From Ixodes scapularis (Eukaryota; Arthropoda; Arachnida; Ixodida; Ixodidae), in the NCBI RefSeq assembly GCF_016920785.2, contig NW_024609879.1:15191145-15255144 (forward strand): a stretch of 64,000 bases of DNA, given 5' to 3'. Shown one piece after another: positions 40,651 through 52,939 of this stretch. Under the pieces are notes generated by a model that saw only the letters and a list, made by a program, of their open reading frames with translations, did not search any database and was not told the DNA's origin. A program made the translations under genes and the position numbers. The first letter of the stretch is position 1, and each line of letters begins with the position of its first letter.

Positions 40651-43600
40651 GCAACTTGCCCATTTCCGCAGGGTAGGTTTCACGCAATGAAGCTTGTTCT
40701 GTATTTCCGTGTTCCATTCTAACTGCCAGTCTTTCTGGATTGCTCTTTTAAGGCTGTGTTTGTAATCAGTGTATGGAATGTCCTAACAACCTTCCATGTC
40801 TCGCTTATAACAGCACAACCAACAACAGAGTCACTCTTAGTACCATCTGTGAAGAAGCTCCTGCAGTCGCTGTACGTAAAAGAAGCCTGAGAAAACTCCT
40901 GCGGCAGGGCAGCAAGAGGCGTTTTCCGCTTATCATATTTAATCAGAATAAATTGATTATGGGTGCTACGCACTCCGAAGGAGCTACTGCCAGTGGAAGT
41001 TGGGCAAGTAGGTTGAAACTCTCAAGGTTGTACGCCTATGAATATGTTTTAATTCTCTACGTAAAAGAGGGTACGACAGATGGCTTGTTCTGGAATGTGG
41101 TTTCGTAGCAAGAAACCTGGATTGCTTCTTGAATTGGATGAGAAGGGATAAAGCGAATTCTTAATACATACTAGAACCTCCAAAAAATCGCCTCTTTTCA
41201 AGTGAATACTCATTACACTCAGCATACAGGCGAGGTATAGGGAACGTCCGAAAAGTACCAGTGGAAAGCCTCAGGCCTTGATGTTTATCGGGTACAGCAC
41301 CTTAAGAGTAGATTGGAGGACGGATCCATACACTATGCATTCCTAATGTAATTTTGAACGAACCAAGCAGCGATAGAGACGAAGGAGGCATTCTTTATGG
41401 CTACCCCAAGACTTGTGTGAAAGCACCTTTAGGAGGTTCATTGACCTTGAGCATTTCTGTTTCAGGTTAAGTATATGACTACGGAAATTAAACTTTTTAT
41501 CAAATATCACTCCTAGAAACTTGTGTTCATTACGAACAGGAATTGCCTGCCCCCTTAAGGTCAGAATAGGCTCTAGGATCATGCCCCTACGTAATGAAAA
41601 GTTGACACATACTGACTTCTCTGGTGAAAAACTAAACCCACTGGCATCAGCCCACCTCATCAGACTATTAACTCCCAGCTGAAGTTGCCTCTAGCAGACT
41701 GAAATGTTACACGAACAGAAAGAGATCTGCAAGTCATCCACGTAAAAAGTGTAGGAAAGTAACTGTGGGATAGACCTTGCACTAGAGTTCATTTTTATTA
41801 AAAACAGTGTTACGCTAAGGACACCACGTTGTGGAACTCCATTCTCTTGGACAAAACTACGAGAGAAGGTTGTACTAAGCTTGACATGAAAGTATCTGTC
41901 TTCCAAGAAGCTTTTTTATGAGTGAGAGCGTTCGGCCACGAATTCCATACGAGACAAGATCGTTCAAGACTTTATACCTCCATGCTGTGTCGTAAGCCTT
42001 CTCTATATCAAAAGACGGAAACTGTCTATTAACAAAAGCCTCACGAATAGTTTTCTCAAGTCGGACTAGGTGATCCACCGTTGATCTGTGGGCACGGAAA
42101 CCGCACTGACTTGTCGAGAAGGCTATTTTCCTCTAGAAAATGGATCAATCTGAAGTTTACCATCCGTTCAAAGGTTTTCCCCAAGGAACTGGTGAGGGCT
42201 ATGGGCCGGTACCTTGAGGGTAATGATGGATATTTTCCTCGCTTGAGGAGCGGAATAACCTCAGCTCTTTTCCAGGAATCTGGGAAGACACCTTCTCTCC
42301 AGACCTGGTTAAAGAAGTTTAAAAGCGCCTGCAGGGTATTGGAATGCAAATGCTTGGGCCTAGAGTAGTGAATTCGATCGGATCTCGGGGACGTATTTTT
42401 ACTTTGATTTAACGCTGCCTATAACTCTCGAAAAGTAAATGGTCTATTATAGGGCTCTCGTAGTCCTCTAAAACAATTTATTCTTTTCTTCTCTATAGCA
42501 CTTCTATGCTTTAAAAATGTCGCCGAGTAATGCGATGAACCTGACACAGATGCAAAGTGCTCCCCTAGAATATTGGCCTGCTGCTCAAGGCTAGGCAGTA
42601 CACCACATGGCAGAACAAAAAGCGGTAGGAAGAAGGCTCGTTAATCCCCATTAATCTTATGCACTTTTTCCCAGACAACGTTTACACTGGTGTGACTATT
42701 AACGGAGGAGGTGTATTTCTTCGACGTCGTCTTTTTTGATTGACGACGAACATATATAGCCTTCGCCCGAGCCTGTGTGAAAGCTAAAACATTTGGAGGG
42801 TCGGGTACCGACGTAGCACATCCCATGAACAATTTTTTTTTCGAGTCTCACTGCACTCCTTACTCCACCAAGGTTTCGACTTAATAGGAAGGCGTGTAGA
42901 AGACTGCGGAGTAGCTTTATGAGCTGCCTCAATTATAGAGGCAGTAAGGCATCTGCAGGCATCATTCACATCCAAGCCAACTAAAGTTTAAGAGTTAATC
43001 TCAGATGAACTTTCAAACATGACCCAGTTTGCCTGGTCTACTTTCTAGCGTGGCGAACGTGTCATGAGAGAGGGTGAAGAAGCAGTGCACTTCAAAATAA
43101 TGGGGAAATGGTCGCTACCATATGGGTTAGGATGCACATGCCATGAACAGTTAGGAAAAAGTGTGGCAGTCCCAACAGAGAGATCAATGCATGATGAAGA
43201 AAGGTGTTGAAAGCTAAAAATGGTAGGCTCCCCAGTGTTAAAAACAAAAAGTTTTCGCGAGAATAAGACAGACTCAATAACTTTTCCTCGGATGTCACGA
43301 CGTGCACTCCCCCATAGAAGGTTGTGACAATTAAAATAGCCCATCAAAAGGAATGGCTCAGGAAGCTGGTCTAGAAATGAATTAAAATCTGAGGATTTCA
43401 AAGTAAAGGATGGTGGTAGATACAAAAAGCACACTGTCAGAACTTTGGGAAGCATGAACCGTACAGCCACTGCTTCCAGTGAGGTAGACAGTGGGACCTG
43501 AACACAGGGCACTTCTCTCGGGAGAACCACCGCAACTCCTCCAGAAAAACTGACAGAGCACGGACGATCCTTCCGGAATACCTGGTACCGTCTGAGGAAG

Positions 43601-43734
43601 TTGGTATGGCTGGGGTTTAAATGAGTCTCCTGCAAACAAAGCACACGTGGCTTGTGTTCCTCCAGCAAAAACTCCACATCATCCAGGTTACTTAGGAGCC
43701 CTCGACAGTTCCACTGCATTGGCACTGAAACCAA
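40651..43734 (-). pseudogene. LINE ORF2 of copy C, heavily decayed
   Basis: The endonuclease is open from 43734 to 43045 (MVSVPMQWNCRGLLSN, QETH, ISLSVG-like region, GSDHFPI; the usual GDFN reads GYFN, losing the catalytic Asp). After that, short pieces in changing frames: YRPIALTSSLGKTFERMVN, a deleted FRS/HST region, AYDTAW, GVPQRGVLSVTLF and FYVDDLQIS. The RNase H remnant (FFTDGTKSDSVVGC) is followed by an internal deletion of roughly 110 codons relative to copy B. Inactive. Confidence 0.85.
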
Positions 43735-43781
43735 TATTAAGATAAGAAATTATGAGCACACGGGTGAAGATGAAAGAAATG

Positions 43782-44606
43782 TCATCCCTTCGTAGGGATA
43801 ATAGGTTTTTTAGTTTTTTGTTTGGTCTTCCGATTCTGCCACTCCATCTCCTCCTTGTCAGACCCAGGGGTAGACGGGGAGGTGGACAGGGCAGGAGCAC
43901 CACTCTCCTGAGCTCCGCAAGCAGGCTTGCCTGCCGGCTTGGCAGGGTCAGAGCTGCGAGATCCTAACTTGCGGCTACGACCAGAGCCTGACGGGAGGGT
44001 GGCAGATCTACTTGGGAGGGACTCAACCCCGTCCATCTGCTCCACCTCATTCTGTGTTACAGAAGCTGCATGAGGCACATGCAGCTCCTTGGTTGCAGGC
44101 GGCCTGTCCAGAGAGTGAGGCCGAGGGCCTCGCTTTTTCTCCCTGGTAGGAGAAACAGGCGCTGGCCTGACTTGGGGTGTGGGAGCAGCCCGCGAACCCT
44201 CTCCGCGAAGAGAGGGAGCCTGCTGCCCATGGGTAGGCTTTGGGGTCCTGAGGGCGGCAGCCAGGTCTTCGAGCAAGACCTGGGTTGCCCTCAACTCCAT
44301 ACGTGCCGCAGGACCCCGGCGCGCCACATCGGCATACGAGCCTTGTGCAAGGAATGACCAGCGTTTCTTGGCCTCAGGGTATGTGATGTTCTCTTCAGCC
44401 TTTAAATTCAGAATCTCCTTCCTGCTTTCACAGGGGACACACACGGGAATACGCTGCATGGGTGCCCTTGCAGTTGGAGCAGCACAATGTTTTCACAGAC
44501 GTCTGCGACATGTTCGTTACTGCCACACTTGGCGTAGATCTCTCTTCCACGGCAGCTCCTTGGCCCATGCCCGAACCGTTGGCACCTAAAACACCTTTGG
44601 GGCACA
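43782..44606 (-). pseudogene. LINE ORF1 of copy C, N-terminal half deleted
   Basis: Begins inside the first zinc knuckle (CFRCQRFGHGPRSC), fused directly to 5' UTR sequence (the CACAGCCAGACGTGGGC block at 44607-44625). Knuckle 2 reads AKCGSNEHVADVC with its first Cys lost to Tyr (IYAKC), and knuckle 3 is frameshifted. The C-terminal Pro/Arg-rich tail (44459-43782) is open. Confidence 0.82.
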
Positions 44607-44848
44607 GCCAGACGTGGGCAGGCAAGCCCGCATGGCTCGGAGTCTCTGGTGACGCCACTCACCAAACACCTGCTTTCACAGGTGCCCCCTGCTGGGCCTC
44701 CCCCCAAAAAGAAAGTGTCTATAGACTTCTTCGGGGTTCGGTTTGTTTCTGGACGGTCCGCCTGAACTGATAAGGATCACCGTGCTTCTTGTCCACCGGT
44801 ATTTAAGCTGGTTCAAGCGTGAACTAGTTCTCATTTCATCTGCCGGCC

Positions 44849-46700
44849 ATGGAGATTGTCAAAACCGAGGGAGGAGCGAATATGCTTCTTTATGGGGGCC
44901 TTTCCTACAGCTGTAACAAGAAGACAGAGTCCTCCATGTACACGGTTTGTAGAAAGCGGGATATCTGTAAAGCCAAGCTATTTACAGATGTTGCGATGAC
45001 TTCGGTACTACTTCAACCTGGAGAGCACACTCACTCCGGCGACCCTGCGGAGAACAGCCTGCTTGCAGTGAAAGACGACATGAAAGCGAAAGTAGGCAAG
45101 CGCCGAGCTTTACTGTTTTTCTCGGAAATTGTATGACCTGCGTTTTCCAAAGTGCGAAAAGTCACCAATCATATTTATATTTTTTTTTAACAGTGGAGGG
45201 ACGCAAAAGCAATCACCAGATACTTCTCGGAGCTGCCGCGGCCTCAAAAGACGCTGTGGCTTCACAGATGCCAAGTGTGAGCACGATGCGGCGAAGGCTA
45301 CGCAAGCAGCGACGGCGCGCCATCCACCCTTATACTATCCTGACAACAAACGGAACCTGGAAATCCCAGTTGAGTTCAAGGTATGCGTTATTGACAAACT
45401 TTAAGCTTGTCGAAAAATCAGTGCACATGGTGGTCGCAACAGGTAATGTTGAATTGCGTTCTTTTAGCTGACAGGTGGCGCTCTTTCTCGTAGGTAACCC
45501 TGCGTGGGGAGGACTTCCTTCTCTATGACACTGGCTTCGGTGATTCGGAACGGATACTCGTATTTTCAACCACTGAAAACTTGAGGAAGCTTGGAGAGTC
45601 GGAGCTTTGGTTTGCCGACGGGACGTTGAAGGTGTCCCCCTCGCTTTTCTACCCAGTGTACACCATACACGGATCGTTGCATGGAACCGTTTTGCCACTC
45701 GTTTTTGCTCTTCTGTCGAACAAGACACAGTCAACGTACGCAAGATGAGACATATTCCCGTACTGTTCATTTTTACGTAAGACATGCTGTTGTTATGAAC
45801 AGTTTGTCGGTTATTAACATTGCAGGTTATACTTGTTTTTTTTTTCCGGTCCTATTAGACTGTTCAGCGGTTCGCGAGCCCACATTAACCACCACACTGT
45901 CGAGGTGATATACACGGACTTCGAGCTTGCAGCAGTGAACTCGTTCCAGAACCAATTTCCTGGCGTGCGCCTTCAGGCGTGTTTCTTTCAGCTCACATAA
46001 TCCGTGTACAGAAAGGTACAGGAAAACCACGATCTGACACAGCTCTATGACACCGACAAAGCGTCTTGGTAAGTTTCCGAAAATTTGTAGCTCCTCAGTA
46101 TATTCTGACGCAACGATCGTGTCTACGTATTTCTAGGTGAGGATGCTTCCAGAGTTGGCGTACATTCCCTAGGGCGACTTGGACGCCGCGTTTGATTCGC
46201 TGACGGAGATTTTCCCCCACGAAGCAATGCCTCTTGCCCAATACTTTGAGGACACGTACTTGGGCCGTCGTCGTGGTCTGCGTAGAATATCGCTGATGTT
46301 TGCGCCGTCACTGTGGAACGTCAACGACGCGGTCCACCAGCACCTGCCACGTACAAACAACAGTGCTGAAGCCTGGCACAGGGGATTTGAGGTAAGGACC
46401 ATCAATTGCGCGTTTTGACGTGCATAGAGAGCGATTTGTAATTGTGTTCTCGATCTGTCATGTCTGAAGTCCACAGTTGCCTGCGCTTCGCCCACGATCT
46501 GGGCTTTCCTGGCAGCACTCAAAAAGGAACAAGCCCTCACTGAAATGAAGTTGGCCCAAGCAAGCGCGGGACACACCACTCGGATGCCAGAACGGCAGTA
46601 TCAAAACTGCAACATCAGGATTGAAACATATTGTCGCAGTATGTTCCCAGCAACATTTCGGGTACTCTCCGAGCAGTCGCTTTTTCATTGGACTGTAAAA
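44849..46700 (+). pseudogene. FLYWCH zinc finger-MULE transposase, six-exon pseudogene
   Basis: Probable exons: 44849-45091, 45194-45380, 45494-45735, 45859-46068, 46142-46391, from 46477. Exon 1 is a FLYWCH finger (GGANMLLYGGLSYSC, CRKRDICKAKL, GEHTHSGDP). Exon 3 has LLYDTGF and the MULE core WFADGTLKVSPSLFYPVYTI (first acidic residue). Exon 4 has IYTDFELAAVNSFQNQFPGV (second Asp) and ACFFQLT. Exon 5 has HLPRTNNSAEAWHRGFE (final Glu). This is the MuDR/Phantom type. Defects: a frameshift in exon 2 near 45340, TAA at 45998 and TAG at 46170 in frame, and a phase mismatch before exon 6 (TIWAFLAALKKEQALTEMK). Splice sites are GT/AG by eye. Confidence 0.8.
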
Positions 46701-46984
46701 GAGAGAGGTGTAATGCGTGCATTCATATCTGTTATTTAAGTTTTCGCATTTACTATTCTTCCTTGTGACTTATTTGATTTATATAGAAAAATATTCATAC
46801 GCGAGCACGTATAACGTATGTTAGAAATTATGAAATTCTGATGTATCCTTGCTCAAACGGAGATGCAAAATGGTGCGTTTAAAAGAATGCCGACTAACCA
46901 GCCTCTTCGATAAGTGGCGACGAAAAAGCCTCTTCGAGAAACAGCCCTTCGACGAGTTTCCTTCAACGAGTTGCCTTTCGACAA

Positions 46985-47867
46985 GTAGGCCTGGTCTGAA
47001 GGTGGGCATTGATCTTTTCCAGTATCAGGGAAAATCATACCTTTTGGTATATGATGCACTTTTCATTTTTCAAGAAGTAGTGGAATTAAACGACACATCA
47101 TGAGCAGCAGTCCAGTCATTGACAAGCTGGGAGCCATATTTGTGAGCTATGGAATCCCACTAGAAGTATGCACGGACAACGGACCTCAATTTTCAAGTCA
47201 GGAGTTAGGCTCCTTCGCGGAGAAGTACAACTTCAGACATGTAACATCGAGCCCCGAGTACCCCCCCTCAAACGGACTCACGGAAAAGGGAGTGCAGGTA
47301 GTGAAGCGCATTTTAAAGAAAACCAAGGAAGCACACGAAGACTTTTGGCTCGGTCTGCTCGGCTACAGGTCAACTCGTTTAGAAGATGGACGGTCACCAG
47401 GAGAACTGCTGCAAGAAAGACGGCTGAGATCCACCCTTCCCGACTTCAGTAGCCAGCCGGAATTAAAGGTGCAAAAGCAGGTACAGACCGGTCATTCGAG
47501 AGGCACGCTTCAGCCACTAGAAGATGGCCAAGTCGTACGGGTCAAGAAGAAGTCTTGGTCCAAGAAAGCGAAGGTTATCGCCCAAACACATCCCAGGTCG
47601 TACAAAGTTTTAACTGAGGACTACAAAGTTCTTTGGCGGAATCGACATCTGCTACCAACGGACGAGCCTTTCAAACCGGACGCGATAGAGGATGACGTCA
47701 CTAACGACGAAACAATGCAGAACATATCAGCTGCATCGTCTCCAGCCTTCTCAAGCACTGCAGTGCCGGTAACAGCGTATGTGTCTACACCTCCTCAGAA
47801 AAACTGGTCGGCAAACGAGACCGCCCAGTGCCTGCAATATGACCGTAACTTTAACCAAGTGCCCTGA
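46985..47867 (+). pseudogene. Gypsy integrase fragment
   Basis: First part (frame of 46849-47103): VGIDLFQYQGKSYLLVYDA, with the first Asp of the D,D35E triad. After a frameshift near 47100 the second part (47100-47867) reads GIPLEVCTDNGPQFSSQEL (second Asp) and YPPSNGLTEKGVQVVKRIL, where Glu of NGLTEKGVQ is the third. Then the C-terminal region with SWSKKAKVIAQTHPRSYKVL and NRHLLPT, and a tail to the stop at 47867. The missing N-terminus and frameshift make it inactive. Confidence 0.85.
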
Positions 47868-47926
47868 ACTCTTGTGAACTTGTGCAGAACTTTTGCTTCT
47901 GTTGTACTATATAAGTCGTTTGTGTT

Positions 47927-48146
47927 AAAAGGAAAAGGATGTATTGTATTGCGACAAGCCATACGTTGGTTTATGCTGTCTCACTGTGTTCGGCACGTGG
48001 CGTGCCCTTTCCTGCTTTGCCTTCCCTTTCTCTTCCCTTCCTTTCTGCAAACAAATCTACTTAAGCGATCACTCAATAAACAATTCCGGAATTCGCTTTC
48101 AAGAACGTCGTCTTGTCAATAGTTCGCCTACACCCGAAACGATACA
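47927..48146 (+). repeat. Polypurine tract and probable 3' LTR
   Basis: AAAAGGAAAAGGA (47927-47939) is a good plus-strand primer and is followed by TGTATTGTATTGCG, a plausible LTR start. AATAAA lies at 48075. The LTR could end at GATACA near 48146, making it ~207 bp. With no second copy the right end is tentative. Confidence 0.55.
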
Positions 48147-48149
48147 GGC

Positions 48150-49646
48150 TATATTGTATTCTTGCTACGGTTTACAAAAACATTAAGCATTTTTGACACA
48201 TGTGGGAAAGAAGAAAACCAATTATAAAGACCAGGAGAATAAATTATCCACATCACAAGCGCTGGAAATTGTATTTGTGTCCTCAATGGTGTGGGTCGCG
48301 GAGAATTTATCTGGGGTTTCTGCCGTATGTCTGTCATTCTATAGGGAAAAAGGTTGACTCGTGTTTTTGCTTTTTGTTCATTTTTGATAGTATAGTTTTA
48401 TTTGTGTGCGTGTGCGTGGAGGGGGGTGCAAAAGAAGTACAACCCAGTGTCGGGATTTAGGTCAACTTCTGTTAGGGTGCCCTCTTTGGGTACGACGGAG
48501 GTGTTAATCCTGATAACATTAACTTTTCTCATCTTTTTACCTTCACATGTCCTATTTCATTTTTGTCTTCCTCATTGAATACATTAAAACGCCCAGTTGG
48601 AGTAAGCACTCTATCTTGTCTCGTCTTCTTTTCCTTCATGCTTGCGCTTTTGATTTTTAACATTATTAATCTGTCACGGGTGGAGGTTCGGTGGCTGCCG
48701 ATGGTAACGTCCGAGGGCATTTGTTTCATTAAAGGGTCTGTTCCAAAGATAAAACTTGTTTCTCGGTCCAAATGAATACTATGAAATAAATTGTACGACG
48801 TTGTATACCGTTGGCTATTTTCGCTATTCTTCCAGATCGACATTTGGCTATTTTGACTTATATATCAGGAAACTTTTGCAGGTGAATCGGCGAGTGCCTG
48901 GCAACTCTTCCTTCAAGCGGCTACCAGAAAAAATAGCCGTGGGGAAAAAAAATTCCCGGGATAGATATCCCCAGAAAAAAAGGCCCCGGAAAAATGCACC
49001 GCCAGGGAAAGGCCCAAGTACAACATTATGAAAAAATGGCCCAAGTGGTAAGGAGAAAAATATCTCCTTCGGAACCCATTTCGAAATAAGTGGTCAGGGT
49101 TGCCAGGTTGGGCTATAAATAGCCGAATTGGGCTAGTTTTCTTTGTAATTGGCGGAAGAAGTGGTAGTGGGCTATTTGGCTAGTATTGGGGTATTTCTGA
49201 CCCGTGCTTGGGCACTCCAAAATGCCTCAAAGCACTTGAGTGTATAGGTTCGAATATGGTATTTTTATACTAAGTTACGTAAACATCTGACGCGTCAGTT
49301 TATTAACCCTGGTAAGTATGCGACAGCAATCAAATTTGCCTGTTTTTTTGGGCACCATTCGTTTCCCCCGAATCTTTTCGGAATGCAAGCGCGTGCTGTT
49401 ATTCCTCCATCTAAACCAAGGACGGCGCAATGCCTTGAGGCCCCAACAGCACTACCTGTTCTGCGCATTCAGTAGGTTGTCTGTTGCGCGGAGCGGCTCT
49501 TTTTACCAACACGGCCGGCAGGCCGCGCATGCGCAGAAGCTGTGTGGGCAAAAGCGCCTGTTTTCGCCAATGCGTTGGCGCGCGCTCGCTGTTGACATTG
49601 TAGATTCACTTCTGGTTTATTTGTGCATCGTATTTTTTGCTAGCGT
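48150..49646. other. Unannotated interval upstream of the SWIM-YqaJ gene
   Basis: No supported coding frame. 48930-49040 is a run of GGGAAAAAA/GGCCC-like words. The last ~350 bases probably include the promoter and 5' UTR of the next gene; I see no convincing TATA box. Confidence 0.4.
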
Positions 49647-50629
49647 ATGGCGCACGTGAAGCCCGACTATTTCAGCTCGCTACCCGAGCCTGAACGGCAG
49701 CGGTATCATGATAAACTGTGCGTGGACGGCGTTACCTTCGACGATCAATACGACGTAAACAAGGCCTGCTGGAATTCCGACGTGAAGTTGCTGCCACCGA
49801 CGTCGATGGCCCACGTCGTCATTTATTTGGTTTTCTCGCCAAGCCAATTCACGGCCGACGCGGTACAGGCGTACAAGTCTCTCGAGGCCTACAATTACTT
49901 CGAGTCTGGTGAGTTTTATGCTCGGTTCAGTGAGACGCCTGCGAACATATCTGGAGGGCGTTTCGTGTCTCGAATTTACCTAACCTTCATTGCACCACAG
50001 GCTTTGTAGGAGAGTGCAAGCTGTGGAAGCCCTAAGGAGCCGCAGTCTGCTTTGTAAGAGCCAACGTGATACCTTCACAGCGTGCAACGACTGAACCTCA
50101 CGACGCATGGGTGTGCCTGACCAACGCGTCTAGCGGGGTGCGCGCTGCGCACTGCACGTGCAAAGATGGGTATGACCTATTTTCGTTGAACATCGTGCCT
50201 CCTCGGTGCCTTGCTTGGGCGAAAAAGCTCTTCCGCTGCACCACAGCTCAGATCGTGCCACCTTCGGCCGCGAAGTGCCTATCACGCCCAGTCTCCCTTA
50301 CGCGTTGGTCGAGAATCGTTTAGTGGATACAACGTCTGGGTTTTATTGGGGGTTTACGTCTATTGCCTCAGCCAACTCCCGCAGTACGGGCGACGCTAAA
50401 TGAATAATTTTGACTACAGTTTGAGTCCTGTGGTGCAGTTAGTGTGTCGTGGACAATAGGCGAAAATACAATATCATACATATTAGAAGGTTTTGTTTCA
50501 CATTTTATGCAGGCTGACTGAGGTCTGCAGCCATGTTGCTGCAATGGTGTGGAGTCCACAGTTCCGAGAAAACACGTATGGGGCCTCTTGCACATCAAAT
50601 CCCTGTGTCTGGAGTGCGAACGTGGCCAA
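49647..50629 (+). other. Exons 1-3: N-terminal region and SWIM finger
   Basis: Exon 1 starts MAHVKPDYFSSLPEPERQRY and ends FESG before GTGAGT. Exon 2 continues FVGECKLWKP, TAA, GAAVCFVRANVIPSQRATTE and on to HCTCKDG before GTATGA. Exon 3 continues LTEVCSHVAAMVW. Together HCTCKDGLTEVCSHV gives the SWIM pattern CxC...CxH. Sequence on both sides of the TAA is in the same frame and family-like, so the stop is a point change, not a wrong splice. Exon 3 ends NVAK with donor GTAGGT. Confidence 0.78.
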
Positions 50630-50935
50630 GTAGGTCAAGTTTATCGATCCTTTTATATCTAGAATGTTATTCTGACACCGCACATCATTTTGCACATTTT
50701 AGGCACAGATGGCGCCACTGGACGAAATCAACCTGTGCAAACCTGGGAAGCCGGCCAGGCGTATTTGCAAGGAACCAGACCATGTTGCAGCAGCTTATGT
50801 GCCTGGAGATGAGGCACTGTTCTGGAGGCTTCAGGAGGTCAATCCTCAAGCTGCCGTACTTCGTTCGATTCCGAAATTAAATGCCGAGGACACGGATTCT
50901 GCCTCGGGCGAGGAGGAAACAAACAGCCTGTTGCG

Positions 50936-52776
50936 GTACAACATTTTTTTCATTGTTAAAGAGTAAAACTATGCTAATTGACCAAAATGAGAACATACAT
51001 GTCACTGCAGACGTGATGTGCAGAGGCTGAACTCGCAAGCACATCTCACTACAAATTTTTCTACAAATATTGCACGTAACAAAAATGCTGATTATTGATT
51101 TGAGATAAAGATAGTAGGCATATGCATTAGTTTTAGCACGCACCATGTTTCTTGGTAAACAGGTACGATCTAAGAAATACACGATTGTGGTACAATAACT
51201 GACACAGCGATCACTCTACTTGTCAAAATTTGTTGCGGTCACTTGGTGTCCCAACCCGAATTACTCGAATTTGATTGCTCGAAGTGTTGATAGCGGTTAC
51301 GAAGACGGGTGAATTCCTTTTGCCGTAGCAGGTGTGGTCATTGCGAGACATTTTTATGTGCAAGTGCAGCAACTACATCTAATTTATTCGTGCCCCAACC
51401 CGAATCACCTGAAGGCAGTTGGTTCAGCACTAATGCATGGCTGGCACAGTATGTCACACAGGGGGGGGTGTATTTCTCGTGAGTGACGTCAGTGCTATTC
51501 GCGGCGCCGTCTTGAAGGCCAGGAGGGGTCCATTCATGCACCTTTACTGCGCTGGAGGTGAGAGAACTGCACTGCTTTCGGATGCAGTGCGAGCTTCGAG
51601 AAGGTCTAATGTCCGCTTTTGTCGGACGCTGCCCATAGTGAGAATGGTTTGTCCCAAGACTCAAGGGTTGTTAACAGCTGGACTGTGCGAATGAACCACA
51701 ATCGCAGAACTAGGTTGCAGTAAAGAAATCATCAAAGTAGTGAGATCCTCACGTCCGTCACTTCAGTCCGCAGCAGAAGTAACAAATATATTGCCAATTG
51801 ACTATGCTTTTCTATGGTTTGGGGATCTGCTAACTAGCACGTACTTCAGGCATTAAGGCACATCACTGCACTGCCTTCGTCCATAGAACCCAAAACCAGT
51901 CTCTGATCGTCCGATTCAGCTGTGTTGACATTTCTATCATCCTCACTTCTGGATAAAGAAACTCGCATAATGTGTGTACATACCACATCATGTAAAGGTG
52001 ATCCGCACCTTGTTCATTTGAGTTCACGCAGAAACTCACAGCTCAATGTATGTTCTAAAGAGAAGAAAGAAAATACATTGTGAGTTTCAGCGTCTTTCCA
52101 GTCTTCTGTTTTCTTCAACAGTTTCCTAACTTTGTTTGCTGATTTTAATCATGTGTCACCCGAATTTACAAGGGAACAAGCTGGGGAAATGTGAAAATCC
52201 CCATCCCACGAAGCGACGTGCCATGTATATTGACATAACTGTACTTTGTGGGCAGGCCTGATGTGAGCATTGAAAACGAAATGAACAAGAGGCAACAAGA
52301 TTGGTAGCGATATAATAATCACATAATTAGGTCATGGTGCTTACAACATTGGTCATTGGTCGTCTGTGCAGCTGGATCTAGTTCAGCGAAAAGACAATGT
52401 ATGAGCAGGCGGCTGGTGGATGTTCATCATATTGTAACTTACCAGAGGTGGCGGTAAAAAGTTAGAAAGATTTTTAATTAAAAAGGGGACGAGAAACTGC
52501 TTAAAATTAGATGTTTCTTTTCCATTGTCTTTGTTTCGACTGTGAATATTTGTCTCTTTGCCACTGTCTCGGGTAATTTGAAATACGGCTTAATTAAGGG
52601 CCTTTCAGAGCCAGTACTGTCATATCCATATGTCGAGTATCTAGGACAACCCTAGGGCACTCTGGAATCATTAAATGTAATTCAACTCAAAATAATTTAA
52701 TCAAATTGATATGAATAAGCTCTCAGAAAGGTAAGTGGCACTGTATTAACAAGTTTCTTTGTTTAAATTTTCTCAG
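50936..52776 (+). other. Intron 4, 1.8 kb
   Basis: No additional exon or recognised repeat found. Two copies of the short phrase CCCCAACCCGAAT/CCCAACCCGAAT at 51251 and 51393 are the only internal similarity noticed. Confidence 0.5.
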
Positions 52777-52939
52777 GAATGCAGTGAAGTCCGGCTCGAC
52801 GAAGAAAGGCCTGCCTGCGGACCTCTTCGTTCCACTATCCGAGGTCGAGAGGATTGAAAAGGGGACCAGGCAGCAGGCCAGCTGCCTTTTTTGGAAAGAG
52901 GCGCGCTACAGACGGCCGACTGCTTCAGTCATGTTCATG

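Larger units (their letters stand above)
40651..44700 (-). mobile_element. I-like LINE copy C, truncated and internally deleted
   Basis: Same family as A, B and D. The 3' end is missing: sequence stops at 40651 inside the RNase H region, where the CR1-like monomers begin. The 5' UTR end is present (CAAACACCTGCTTTCACAGG up to about 44693), but the terminal GGGG is altered (CCTGCTGGGCC). Most of the UTR and the N-terminal half of ORF1 are deleted. Confidence 0.88.
46985..48146 (+). mobile_element. Ty3/Gypsy LTR retrotransposon, 3' fragment
   Basis: Contains the integrase core and C-terminal part of pol (from about 46985), a polypurine tract (47927-47939) and a 3' LTR (47940 to about 48146). 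Everything upstream (gag, protease, RT, RNase H) and the 5' LTR is absent. Same strand as the adjacent MULE pseudogene. Confidence 0.8.

Noticed and set aside
43752..44589. Plus-strand open frames opposite LINE ORF1 and ORF2 coding regions (also at 2946, 34340, 58682, 59215)
   Set aside because: They are antisense shadows of the LINE proteins, recurring wherever the LINE coding strand is open.
51338..51694. Extra exon within intron 4 of the SWIM-YqaJ gene
   Set aside because: The frames on both strands have no resemblance to the family, and exons 4 and 5 already join in phase (CG plus G) without it.
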